Translations under genes and position numbers: made by a program
Shown: positions 11,491-23,400 of the stretch, piece after piece
How the letters are laid out: the number at the start of each line of letters is the position of its first letter
Position numbering within the stretch: position 1 is the first letter of the stretch
NCBI GenBank assembly: GCA_964036045.1
Contig: OZ038379.1
Coordinates: forward strand, 182,967,315-183,031,314
Length of the DNA: 64,000 bases
From: Eutreptiella sp. 'Long Island Sound 2002'
Taxonomy: Eukaryota > Euglenozoa > Euglenophyceae > Eutreptiales > Eutreptiaceae
Reading direction: 5' to 3'
Notes under the pieces: model-generated
Seen by the model: the letters and a program-made list of their open reading frames with translations, nothing else
Database searches by the model: none
Told to the model about the DNA's origin: nothing

Positions 11491-14400
11491 GTAAGTACGT
11501 AAGAGCCTAGTAAGAGTGCAGTGTATGCAACTGTTGGGGGCCACCGCAGTGCGCTACAACGCCAGGGTGTGCCCAATATTTTGGTGTTTTTAAGTCCTTT
11601 TTATTTTTCAGCTCCGGGCGACTCAGTTTCCAGATGGGCAGTGAGATGAGTTGCGCGCAGAGGGCAACGACCCCTGCAGAGCATCAGAGCCCATACAAAG
11701 GTATATATATGCATGCATACGTGTATATATGTACCAATTTATTGCCATGGTGCTATTGCTAGTGTTCCACATTGGGCCCAGTGTCTGTTTGCAAGTATTC
11801 GCCAACACCGAGAGCGTCACACTTACCAAGCAACCAGTGACAGTGTTTCAGAGTTTGTAAGTCCTGCGCAGTGCAAATGTGTATAACGTTGCCGTGTTGT
11901 GCAATGTTGCCGTTTTTCTTTGGGTGTCTCAGTGGGTTTTCGATGGGCAGCGTAGTAGATGTCAGTGCAAACTCCAAGTGCAAAAGACACAAGAGCATCA
12001 GGGTAAGGTAGAGCCAAGTGGCCGTATGTTTTGTTTTCTTTGGCGACCGGAAGGGCAAAAAGATCTTAGTAGGTAAAGGCACGGGCACGAAGGCAACCAC
12101 CAGCAAAGACCGGTATACCCGGGAGGGGACCAGTACGAACCTGGCCAATACGCTTTTAACAAAACAAAACAAAACAAAACATCCATTCATCCATGCAGCC
12201 ATCCATCCATATATCCTTCCATCCATCCAGCCATCCATATATGCATCCATCCCTCCATCCATCCATCCATCCATCCATGCATCCATCCATCCATCCATGC
12301 ATCCATCCATCCATCCATCCATCCATCCATCCATCCATCCATCCATCCATCCATCCATCCATCCCTCCATCCCTCCATCCCTGCATCCATCCAGCCATGC
12401 ATCCATGCATCCATGCATCCAGCTTGGCTTGTATTCTGAGCAATGCAGCCAGGTCTTTTATGGGCCTGGTGTTTTTGTTTACATCATATCCATTGAATTT
12501 TAGTCATTTTAGTCATGTGCAGCACCTGCTTCGTCTCATGGGGCCACTTCTCACACTCCATGTTGAGGAGCTTCGCAAATAAGTCACACTTCTCATGCTG
12601 AACAATTTTACCAATGCTGGTACAACCCCATCTACCCCTGCGGTTTTGTTGTTCAGCTCTGCCTTTCTGTGGATTATAGTGGCTCCAGATAACGTCCCCT
12701 GGTCATTTTTGGGTATGCTGTCCGCCATCCTTTCCACTCGGCTGTTCCCATCTTGAGGAACTTGACTTCGTGCCAACTGATCTACCCATTCTGACGGCAT
12801 GGTGGTGAAGTGCTTGGGGTACTTTTTGGTACATTCTTTTCCATCAACTTGAAGGACTTGATTTCCCTCCACTAACTGGCCGGTGTGGGTATCCTGGAGC
12901 CGGTGCAACCTCAGAAAGGGCTTGGTTGCATGCAACCTTAGTATCCTCAGGGAGCGCCCTTGGAGACCCCCCCTAGCTACCTGTTTCCAATTTTCCACTA
13001 TTGCTTCCCATTACTTCGCTGTCAGGGACTGCTGCACTCTGTCCTTCACTTTCCACTCTCCATCCGTCCATCCATCCAGCCATCCGGCCATCCATCCATC
13101 CATCCCTCCATCCATCTATCCATCCATCCATCCATCCCTCTATCCATCCATCCGTCCGTCCCTCCATCCATACATCCATCCATCCACCCACCCACCCAAC
13201 CATTCCTTTCCACTCCATTCTTTCCCTCGGTTGCTCGCTTTCTCGTTCATTCGTTCATTCATTCATTCATTCATTGAGTCACTGTAGGAGTGGCAATCCT
13301 TCCTACCAGTAGCGAAGAAAAGCAAAGTGGGGAATTCCATGGACCCAGCACTCTCCAACTACCACCACCCCCTCTGAACCCACCCACCTCACACGGCGTT
13401 TGTGTCTACAGGGCGTGGGCCTCGAAGTTGTGGACGTGGGAATCGATGGGGACATGGCCCCGTTGCTACAAGACGTGCCTTGCGATCCTGAGGTTGCAGT
13501 GCATCTGCACAAGGTCTGTGCGTGGAGACCTGTCGGACGTGGAACGCAGAGACCTGTCATCGAGACCACTATTGCACAATTGTACCATCAAACACGGCAC
13601 GGGGGTCCTTTCTATTTCCTTTCTATCCTTTCCTTTCTATTTCCAGTAAGCACCACCCCTAAAGGCAGGCCTGTGATTTTTTTCTCCCACAAGGAGGAGC
13701 CCCCCCCCCCCCGACCCCCCCTCTCCAGAACAAAGTGGTCATTGTCGGAAAAGCGAAATTTACAATAGGGCAAATCTTGTCAGGCCATTTTTGGCACACA
13801 AACTTTTGGGTCCCAGACCCCCCCTCCCCCCCTTTAGGCACAGCCCTGCCTTAAAGATAGGCCTCTGGACCGGCGGTTAAGTGCCAACCGCTGGTGGTCG
13901 AACGCCAACCGCCGGCAGTCAATGACCAACTGTTTGTTCATTCAGTCCCAGCCGCCCTTGACGTGACGGAGCGGCTGAGACTTGGTTGGGGGCTGGGGCT
14001 GATGCTGCCCAACAGGCTCGAAGGGACAGGCACAGCCAAGCGCCGGCTCTTGCATCGGCAGGTGCACCAACCTTTCGTGGCACTGAGTCCCGCGACTTTT
14101 TGCGTTGGCTCGAAGAACTCGCCGCCCGATGCGCCATTCTTGCCAAGGCCAACAACGGAAATGATCATGGGGCGGGGGCACTTTGAGTGTGGGGGGCCAC
14201 AGGGGATGGTGCAACGGCCGTGGTGCTCGCAAGCGCCATACGCACTCTGCAAAGGCGGATGCCACTGGGATGGAGCACCCGCCCGCTGCCCTCCCGTCCT
14301 CAGCGCCCCACTGGATTTGGCAGCCCCCCCCCCCCCCCGGCGCACCGTCCGTTGGATAAACAGTGTCGACAACTTCCTCCCAAAAACCCGAACCAGTACG

Positions 14401-17400
14401 TAGACCCAGAAGTGCCAACAGGCACACTTACAGGGCCTTTACCCCCCCCCCCCCCTCCCGGGCGCCAGATCTGGAATTCTGTGGCCCTGTGCTACATTGC
14501 CCACATCATTTGTGGTGGAGAGCACCCTCCACACTTCACGGTCTGAGAATGACTGCATGTGAAACCGGCGTAGGAGGACCCCTCAGGGGCCGAAGCAGCG
14601 GAGGGACAACTGCCCAATGCCCACCTCACGGGGGGGGGGGGGGCGTCTCCTCAGTTCTGGTACTTGACTCCCCCCGCCCCCTCCCTGCCCTCCGGGCCCA
14701 CTTAGTTACCAAGGGTCAATAGCTGCTGGCCATACATATTGTGGCGCGGAAGGCACCCCAAAAACTTTTTCCCTTGCCCACTAGCACCCCTCCCCGCCCA
14801 GGTGGTGGGGCACCCCAACACTACCCTTGAACCCAACCTTGACTCTAACGCCATCCCAACCCTCAGCCTGCTCCTAACCCTACACCTAACCCTAATCAAG
14901 ACTGAATATTGGGACCGAGCTGGTGGGGGAGGGAAAATCAGCTATGACTGGTGAGGGACATCAAGAATGATTCACACATTGATGGCTCTTGACACCGTGA
15001 AATCAGCTTGCAAGTGAACCCCATCACCACGAGGCCCATTTTCAAGGCTTTTTGGACTTCTGAGGGGCCAAAATGCCCCAAAATGGGCTCAAAATGGGCC
15101 CATTTCACCCGTTGGTGCACCCCAAATGGTCTAGGATGAGGTTTGGAAAAATGCGTTTTTGACCCATTTTTGACCCATGTTTGGTCCCAAAACAGCCCAT
15201 TTTCAAGGCATTTTGGGATTTTCGGAGGACCAAAATGGGCCACCACAAGCTCAAAACGGTCCAAAAACACCTGTTTTAGCGTCGCACATGGTCTAGGATC
15301 ATTTTTGAGAAAAGTCATCTTTTTGCCCCTACTGGACCCTGTTGACCCATTTGGGCACCCACCTGTTTGGGCTTGAGCTTGCAGCTTGCCGCAGCCTAGT
15401 GGGCCTAGGTATTGGGGTCTAGGCGTCCGTTTGGGCAATTCTGAGGGGTGGAAACCACAAAAAGTGGGGGGTTGCGGGTGGAGTAGGTGCCCTCGGAATC
15501 GCATTTTGAGCCATGTAGCCAAAGATATGGCCTATTCTTGGTTTGTGGTTGTCGGCATTTGGAGCTTCTGGGGGCCTTTTTGCGCCGTTTCCGGGACATA
15601 TGATGGAGTTAGAGGGCCGCAAAGAGCTCGTTGACACGGGGAAGTCAAGCCGCACGTGGAGTGTACCCACCGTTTCCCTTCGTATGGCAGTTTTGAGTGT
15701 GCTCCGGGGCTTTTTTGGCCTAAAAATGGCTATTTTTGGCCCTAAAGTGCAGTTCTTGAAACTGAGGTTCGCCACTTGCGAATCCCGTTCCCGGCCGCCA
15801 CCGTTGAGTTTCTTGCTCAAACTTTGTGTGATTGTACTTCACACCCATAGGTATCATGCACCAAAATTTCAACCGAATCTGAAGCACCACGACGGAGTTC
15901 CCATTTTTACCCATTTCGCGCGTGCTGCTGCTTGCTACTTGCTGCTGCTTGCTGCTGCTGCTGCTAAACCTGGTAGGTCCACCCTAGACACTAAAAAGGG
16001 TTATAAAACCAAGACTGGTTCCACCAGCTCGGTGACCCTGACCCTAACCAGGATTGAATATTGGAACCGAGCTGGTGGGGGAAGGAACATCGTCCAGGAG
16101 ACTTCAAAGACAAATGACCTACACACTGGAAAGTGGACTTGTTTGTGCACCCCAAATGGTCTAGGATCATTTGTGGAAAAACACATTTTTGACCCATTTT
16201 TGACCCATTTTTGGTCGTAAAACGGCCCATTTTCAAGGCACTTTGGGATTTTAGGAGGACCAAAACGCGCCAAAAACACTGGTTTTGGCATTCCATGTGG
16301 TCAAGGATCATTTTTGAAAAAGTCTTTTTTTGCACCCGGTGGACCTTGTTGACCCATTTTGGCACCCACCTCTTTGGGCTACCTCTTGCAGCTTGCCGCA
16401 GCCCACTGGGCCTTGGTACGGGGGTCTAGGCGTCGGTTAGGGCAATTTTGAGGGGTGGAAACCACCAAAAGTGGGTGGTTGCGGTGGATTAGGTGCAATC
16501 GAAATTGTGTTTTGAGCCACGTAGCTCAAGATATGGTCTGTTTTTGGTTTGGGGCTGTCGGCGGCCAATGTGCACAAATTTTGGGTTCTTTGGGGGCGTT
16601 TCGCGGAACATATTGTGGAGTTAGAGGGCCCTAGAGGGCCCTTCAGCACGGGGAAGTGTGGCTGCATGTGTAGAGTAGCCACTATTTCCCTTCTTTTGGC
16701 CTTTTTCAGCAGGTTCTAGGGCGATTTTGGGCAAAAAAAGGCTGATTTTGGCCCTAAATTGCAGATTTTGAAATGGAGGTCCGATACTTGCGACGCCCGT
16801 TCCCGGCCGCCACCGAGTTTCTGGCTCATACTTTGTGTGGTTGTCCCTCACACCCATAGGTAGCATCCACCAAAATTTTGGCCGAATCCGAAGCACCACG
16901 ACGGAGCTGTGCTTTTTGCCCATTTCGCGCGTGCTTGCTGCTTGCTGCTTGGTAAACCTGTGAGGTCCACCCTAGACACTAAAGAGGGTTATAAAACCAA
17001 GACTGGTTCCACCAGCTCGGTGACCCTAACCAGGATGGAATATTGGGACCGAGCTGGTGGGGGAAGGAACATCGTCTAGGAGACTTCTACGACAAATGAG
17101 GTACACATTGGAAAGTGGATGAGAGCGGCTCAAAAGGGGCTCAAAATGAGCTGTATTCATCCGTTTGTGCAACACAACTAGACTAGGATTAGTTTTGGAT
17201 AACCATGATTTTGACATGTTTTTGAGCCATTTGTCGTCGCAAATTGGCCGAATTTTCAAGGCCCTTTCGGCATTGAGAGGGGCCAAAATTGCTCAACATG
17301 AGCTCACAATGGGCTCATTCCACTTGTTTGTGCACCCCAAATAATCCAAAAGTATCTTTGGAAAAACACATTTTTGATCCGAGTTTGACTGATTTTTGGT

Positions 17401-20400
17401 CCCAAAACAGCCCATTTTCAAGGCATTTTGTGACTTTGGAGTGGCAAGAATGGCTTGCCATGGGCTCAAAAAGGGCTCATTTCACTTGTTTGTGCACCCC
17501 AAATGGTCTAGGATCATTTTTGGAAAAACACATTTTTGACCCATTTTCGACCCATTTTGGGTCGCAAAACAGCCCATTTTCAAGGCATTTTGGGATTTTC
17601 GGAGGGGCGGGGAACTCGTCGCTCTGCATCGTGCTGTGGTGCACAGGAGTGGGGAACCAATCCCTCCGCCCTGTGCTAAAGAGCAAAGGGGCGGGCAGCC
17701 CTGTCCACGGCAGCGCAGCAGAACACACAAAGTGCAGTGCGGCACAGCACATACAGTGTTCCCCCCGCTCCTCCTCCCCCCTCCCACTCCTTGGTAGCGC
17801 ACCCTGTCACGTTGGGTAGGGAACCTGTTTGGAGTTGGTTTGTTGGGGCATGATGGCGGTGCGGCACCGAGTCCGCTGCTGTACTGCGCGGCGAGCAGCG
17901 CGTCACAGCGCAGAGCAGCACGGCACCCACAGCGCAGTACGTTGCACGGCACACTGCAGTGCAGCTGATGAGCACAGGGTTGGGGAACCTGTCCCTCCGC
18001 CTTGTGCCATGCACAAGGGTGGGGAACCAATCCCTCCGCCCTGTGGTATGGCGCACAGGGGTGGGGAACCTGTCCCTCCACCCTGTGCTGTGGTGCGCAA
18101 GGGAGGGCAACCGCTCCCTCTGCCGGTGCTGATGTGCACAGGGGAGGGGAACAAGTCCCGCCGCCCTGTGATGCTGTGCACGGGGGAGGGGAACCTATCC
18201 CTCCGCCCTTTGCTGATGTGCGGAGGGGAGGGGCACCTGTCCCTCCGCCCTGTGCCGTGGTGCACAGGGGTGGGGCACCTGTCCCTCCGCCTTGTGCTGT
18301 GCTGCACAGTGGAGGAGACCCTGTGCCTCTGCCCTGTGCAGAAGTGCCCATGGGTGAGGAACCTGTCCCTCCACCCTGTGCTGTGGTGCGCAGAGGAGGG
18401 GAACCGCTCCCTCTGCCGGTGCTGATGTGCACAGGGGAGGGGAACCAGTCCCGCCGCCCTATGATGTTGTGCACAGGGGAGGGGAACCTGTCCCTACGCC
18501 CTTTGCTGATGTGCGGAGGGGAGGGGCACCTGTCCCTCCGCCTTGTGCTGTAGAGCATAGGGGTGGGGCACCTGTCCCTCCGCCCCGTGCTATGGTGCAC
18601 AGGGGCGGGGGACCCAGTCCCTCCGCCCTGTGCTGTGGTGCACAGGCGAGGGGAACCCGTCCCTCCGCCGTGTGCTGTGGTGCACAGGCGAAGGGAACCT
18701 GTCCCTCCACCCTGTGCTGTGGTGCACAGGGTTGGGGAACCTGTTCCTGTGCCATGTGCTGCGGTGCACAGGTGAGGGGAACCTGTCCCTCCGTCCTGTG
18801 CTGTGGAGCGTAGGGGAGGGGCACCTGTCCCTCCGCCCCATGCAGTGATGCACAGGGGCGGGGAACTCGTCGCTCTGCATCGTGCTGTGGTGCACAGGAG
18901 TGGGGAACCAGTCCCTCCGCCCTGTGCTAAAGAGCAAAGGGGTGGGCAGCCCTTTCTAGAACAGCACAGCACAACACACAAAGTGCAGTGCGGCACAGCA
19001 CATACAGTGTTCCCCCCGCTCCTCCTCCCCCCTCCCACTCCTTGGTAGCGCACCCTGTCACGTTGGGTAGGGAACCTGTTTGGAGTTGGTTTGTTGGGGC
19101 ATGGTGGCGGTGCGGCACCGAGTCCGTTGCTGCACCGCGCGACGAGCAGCGCGTCACAGCGCAGAGCAACACGGCACCCACAGCGCAGTACGATGCGCGG
19201 CACACTGCAGTGCAGCTGATGAGCACAGGGTTGGGGAACCTGTCCCTCCGCCCTGTGCCATGCACAAGGGTGGGGAACCAATCCCTCCGCTTTGTGGTAT
19301 GACGCACAGGGGTGGGGAACCTGTCCCTCCACCCTGTGCTGTGGTGCGCAAGGGAGGGGAACCGCTCCCTCTGCCGGTGCTGATGTGCACAGGGGAGGGG
19401 AACCAGTCCCGCCGCCCTGTGATGCTGTGCACGGGGGAGGGGAACGTGTCCCTCCGCCCTTTGCTGATGTGCGGAGGGGAGGGGCACCTTTCCCTCCGCC
19501 CTGTGCCGTGGTGCACAGGGGTGGGGCACCTATCCCTCCGCCTTGTGCTGTGCTGCACAGGGGTGGGGACCCCGTCCCTCCGCCCAGAGCAGATGTGCCC
19601 ATGGGTGGGGAGCCAGTCCCGCCGCCCTAGGCTGAAGAGCACCGGGTTGGGGCGCCATTCTCTCCAGCTTGTGCTGCCCCCCCCCCCCCCCAGGCGTACT
19701 TTTCCTCCGCACGGCGCTTATGTGCACAGGGGAAAGGGACCTCTACCTCGCAGCCTCTGTTCACGAGCACAAGGGTGGAGATCTGTCCCCCTATGCTGAC
19801 GTGCACAGGCGTGGAGCGCACACCCTCCGCCCTATGCTGGTGTGCACAGAGGTGCGAATCACTCCCTCCACCTGCTGCCGTAGTGCACTGGGGTGGAGAA
19901 CAATACCCTCCGCCCTGCGCTGAAGTGCCCCCCCCCCCTCACCCAACCCAACCCCCCCCCCCCCCCCCCAGCCCCTCGGTTAGTAACAGGGCGGGGGTGG
20001 GCTGCGGTGCAGCTGCGGTACCACCGGTGCGGCATGACACCGGCAGTGGCAGCTGCAGTACATGAGCTGCCACCAGAGTGCAGCAATTGCAGCACCCCCG
20101 TGGCCCCTCGATTGGTGATGGGGCGGGCTTGGCTGCGGTGCCGATGTAGTGCCAGAACTACTGCAAGACATGGGCCGCAGCTGCTGCCGTGCATGCACTG
20201 CAGCTTGAGTGCGGCGCAGCACCCCCATAGCCCCTCGCTTTGTAACAGGGCGGGGGTTGGCTGCAATGCAGCTGCAGAGCCAGATACTTCCACCCTGTGC
20301 TGGCATGCGCGTGGGTGGAGAACGGTCCCTCTGCCCTGTGCTGAGTGCACAAGGGTGGTGGCCATACCCTCTACCCTCTGCTGACGTGCATCTGGCCCCC

Positions 20401-23400
20401 CCGCGGGTAGCAGCGAGCGGTCCTCACCCCGCCCCGTCAGTGGTCAGTGGTCAGGTGCCCCCCCCCCTCCCCTACAGGCGCGCCCAGCCCCCCCCCCCCT
20501 TCCTCCCTGCCCGGGGCACGGCGGTGTGGCCTGCCCCCCCCCCCCATGGCCCGCGTGGGCGGACGGGGTGTGCATCATACGCATGGCCGGCCGATATGCA
20601 GAGTCGTCGGGAAGCCATCGTGCGCCCCCCAGGCGGCCTGTGAGCCTCAAGATGGGCCCTCAAATCAAATCAAATCAAATCAAATCAAATGCCCCACCTG
20701 GGACCCCCCCCCAACCGACCCTCCCGACTGCCCCCCCCCCCCCCCTCCAATGGCCCCCCCAAGGGGCCTTCGGCCCACTTCTACTGGGGGGGGGGGTCGC
20801 GTACAAAAGCGAGGAGATGCCCCCGCCCCCGTGGCCCACCTCCGAGAGATACGGTCCACAGCGGATGCCTGGCAGTACCAGCCGGTGCACCTCCTCAGCT
20901 TTTGCCCCCCCCCCCCCCCCAGTCGGGCATAGACCGTCCGGTCCTTCCTCTGCTCATGCCGTTGGTGGACCGTCAGTCGCGTGCGTCCTTGTGCTGTGTG
21001 TTGTATCCCCCAGCATCGTGCTGCAGTGTTGCATTCAGTCCTGTTGCCGGCTGTGCCCTGCGGCCCGCTGTGCATTTTGCGTTGCGTGCCTTCGGGTGTG
21101 GTATCCCCCACATGAAGTGACACCGCAGGACACAGCACAGTTGCACCGTCTTGCAGCATTCTGACGTGGCGTTGGGTCAGTGGTGTGTCGTGGTCCGCTG
21201 TGCTCATGTGTGGTCCTGTGACACACGTTTCGGGGTCACAAAAGGTCGCAAACGGGACGCAAAACTTCTGCAAAGGGCCGGCCATGACCGCCGCCCAGTG
21301 CGACCAAGCGCTGAATGTTGGCAAAGAGGCTGCACGGTGCGCACTGGCAAAAGCGGCAGGTGCCACACACCCCAGCCCACGTCCCTTGCCCATTTGCCCA
21401 TTCTATTTGCCGCCGAACGGAATCCTGTTTGGCCTTGTTGGAGGACCTGATCCCCCGTACTTGCTCTTCCCCTTGCCTTCGATGGCCGTTTTCTCATGAT
21501 TCTATGTCCCATCCATAGTCCTGAGTTACCGGGAGGTTGGGCGTGATCTCGGGCTCACAGAATGTTCAAAGGTGGTGAGGCACTGCCTCCCCCGTGGGCT
21601 CTGTTGCCTGGCGTCAGACCTCCGTCCCCCCCCCCCCAGGCAAGCCAGCCCCCCGCAGCCCTCTAGCCCCCGTTCCACCCTGTCAGATGCCCCCACAACC
21701 CCCTCTGCCCCGTTGCATGTGCATGGTCCTCTCGATAGTGCTTGGTGCATGGTGCAACACGTCCTATAACATCCCTTGTCGATCCTTGTCCATGTTGCTT
21801 AACAATTTGGTGGCTTTATATGAGGTTGCATGGGAGGAGTGGCAACACACCTCCGCAGGGCGTGCAGAACGCAAGGCTGGTGAAAATCTCACTTGGGGGG
21901 CCCTTGGAGCCCCTGCAAATTGGGGGGGGGGGGGGGTGCAGAAAGGGGCTCCAAGGGCCACAAGCTTATTTCCTCACTACAAATACATGAAATCTTGCCT
22001 CCAACAAATGCAAAAAGGGGGGGGGGGCAGTGCATTTTTCACAAGGCACAATCCCGCCCCCCCGTTCCCGTTGCCGGAAATGCCGGGACGTGCCGGAACG
22101 CTGTGATTCTGCGAGGCTCAATGCTCTCCAGTGAAAACGCTTGCCTTTGGTGTCTTGCTCTTGTTGCATGGGAGCCTTTTCGTTGGGAGGGGGGGTGGAG
22201 ATTTCAAATATGCATGAAAAATATGGAAAGAAGAGGGCGTTGCAGCCCCCTGTAGGGGAGGGGGGGTTGGAAAAGGGGATCCAAGCCCCCCTCCCACCCC
22301 CAACTCACTTTTTTGGGAGCCCAATCGCAAGGCTCCACAGGATCCATGAACACATGAGTAATGGCCATGTCAAACGTCCAAGTGGGGTCACCTTTGTTGC
22401 CTCCCACGTTTGTGAAACGTCCACTGCGTAAGTCACCGTTGTGCTATCCATTACCCAACGCATTGTGAGGATCCTGATAGCGATGTGTGGGGATGCAAGA
22501 TGGTGGGCACAGTCCTGAGCAAGAAAACGGGGCAGAGGTCGGGGCTCGGAACCCAAGTGTACGCGGTAGTGGAAAATGGTTTCACGGGCAATGTGGTAAC
22601 GGTATGTGGGCACGGCACCACACCAGGGACTGATCTCCTTGAGAGCAAGTAGTATGTTAGGTCATGATAGCAACTGAATTCAACCAAAGCACTTGCGCGC
22701 CATTGTCAAGATCCTGACAAGCATGCACCATCCCATAAAGTGCACATGCAGATGGACATTTGCAATATTTTCTGAGACGTGTCCTATGTCATTGAGTAAT
22801 TTTGAGGATCCTTGCCGCGGGGTAATGGCGGTCTCTGTCAGGATCTTAACGGTCCGCCTCTCAGGATCCTAACGCTGACTGGTCTCTAAGTGCAACTCTT
22901 CAGCGTTGTGCATGCGGCCGTTTGGGATGAGGTAACATGTGCACGAGCCATGAAAACCTATTGAGCACAACCGATTTGGCAAAGAAAAGTGCAGCTGTGC
23001 GACTCCGAGAGCCCTTGTCAGATCACCATGGCCCCTGGTCCATTGCACGGTCTTGGATGTGGTACCTGCACACAGTGAGGGAGGGCTGTCTGGGGCCGGG
23101 AGCTGAGGAATGTGGCCCGCGGACACGAGACACGCACCCAGACCCCAATCCCGACCCGCGTTATGTCGCGTGTGGGGGCGAGGGGAAGCGAGGGGGCGTG
23201 CCCGGCGCCCTCCACAGCGCCCGCCCCGTCCCCATTGCCCGTCCCCGATCTCGGTCTTGTGGAAGGGTTCTTCAGGCGGCGGGGCCCCACGGTGCCCGCT
23301 GCCCTCCTCCCGCTTATGGTACACCCGACAGAGGGGCACGCTTCCTGACGATGAAGGCGTTGTCCGATGGGGCGTCTGCCGGAGCCTTTTCTGAGGGGCA

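Noticed and set aside
13986-14186. Missing N-terminal cobT exon ([17 protein letters not shown] resembles SLGRLEELA)
   Set aside because: It lies downstream of exon 5, lacks the KPPGSLG lead, and fits Gag (TFRG...FLRWL) better.
14870-14900. Telomere-like (CCCTAA) words near 14875 and 16037
   Set aside because: Only two or three imperfect units, too few for an interstitial telomere array.
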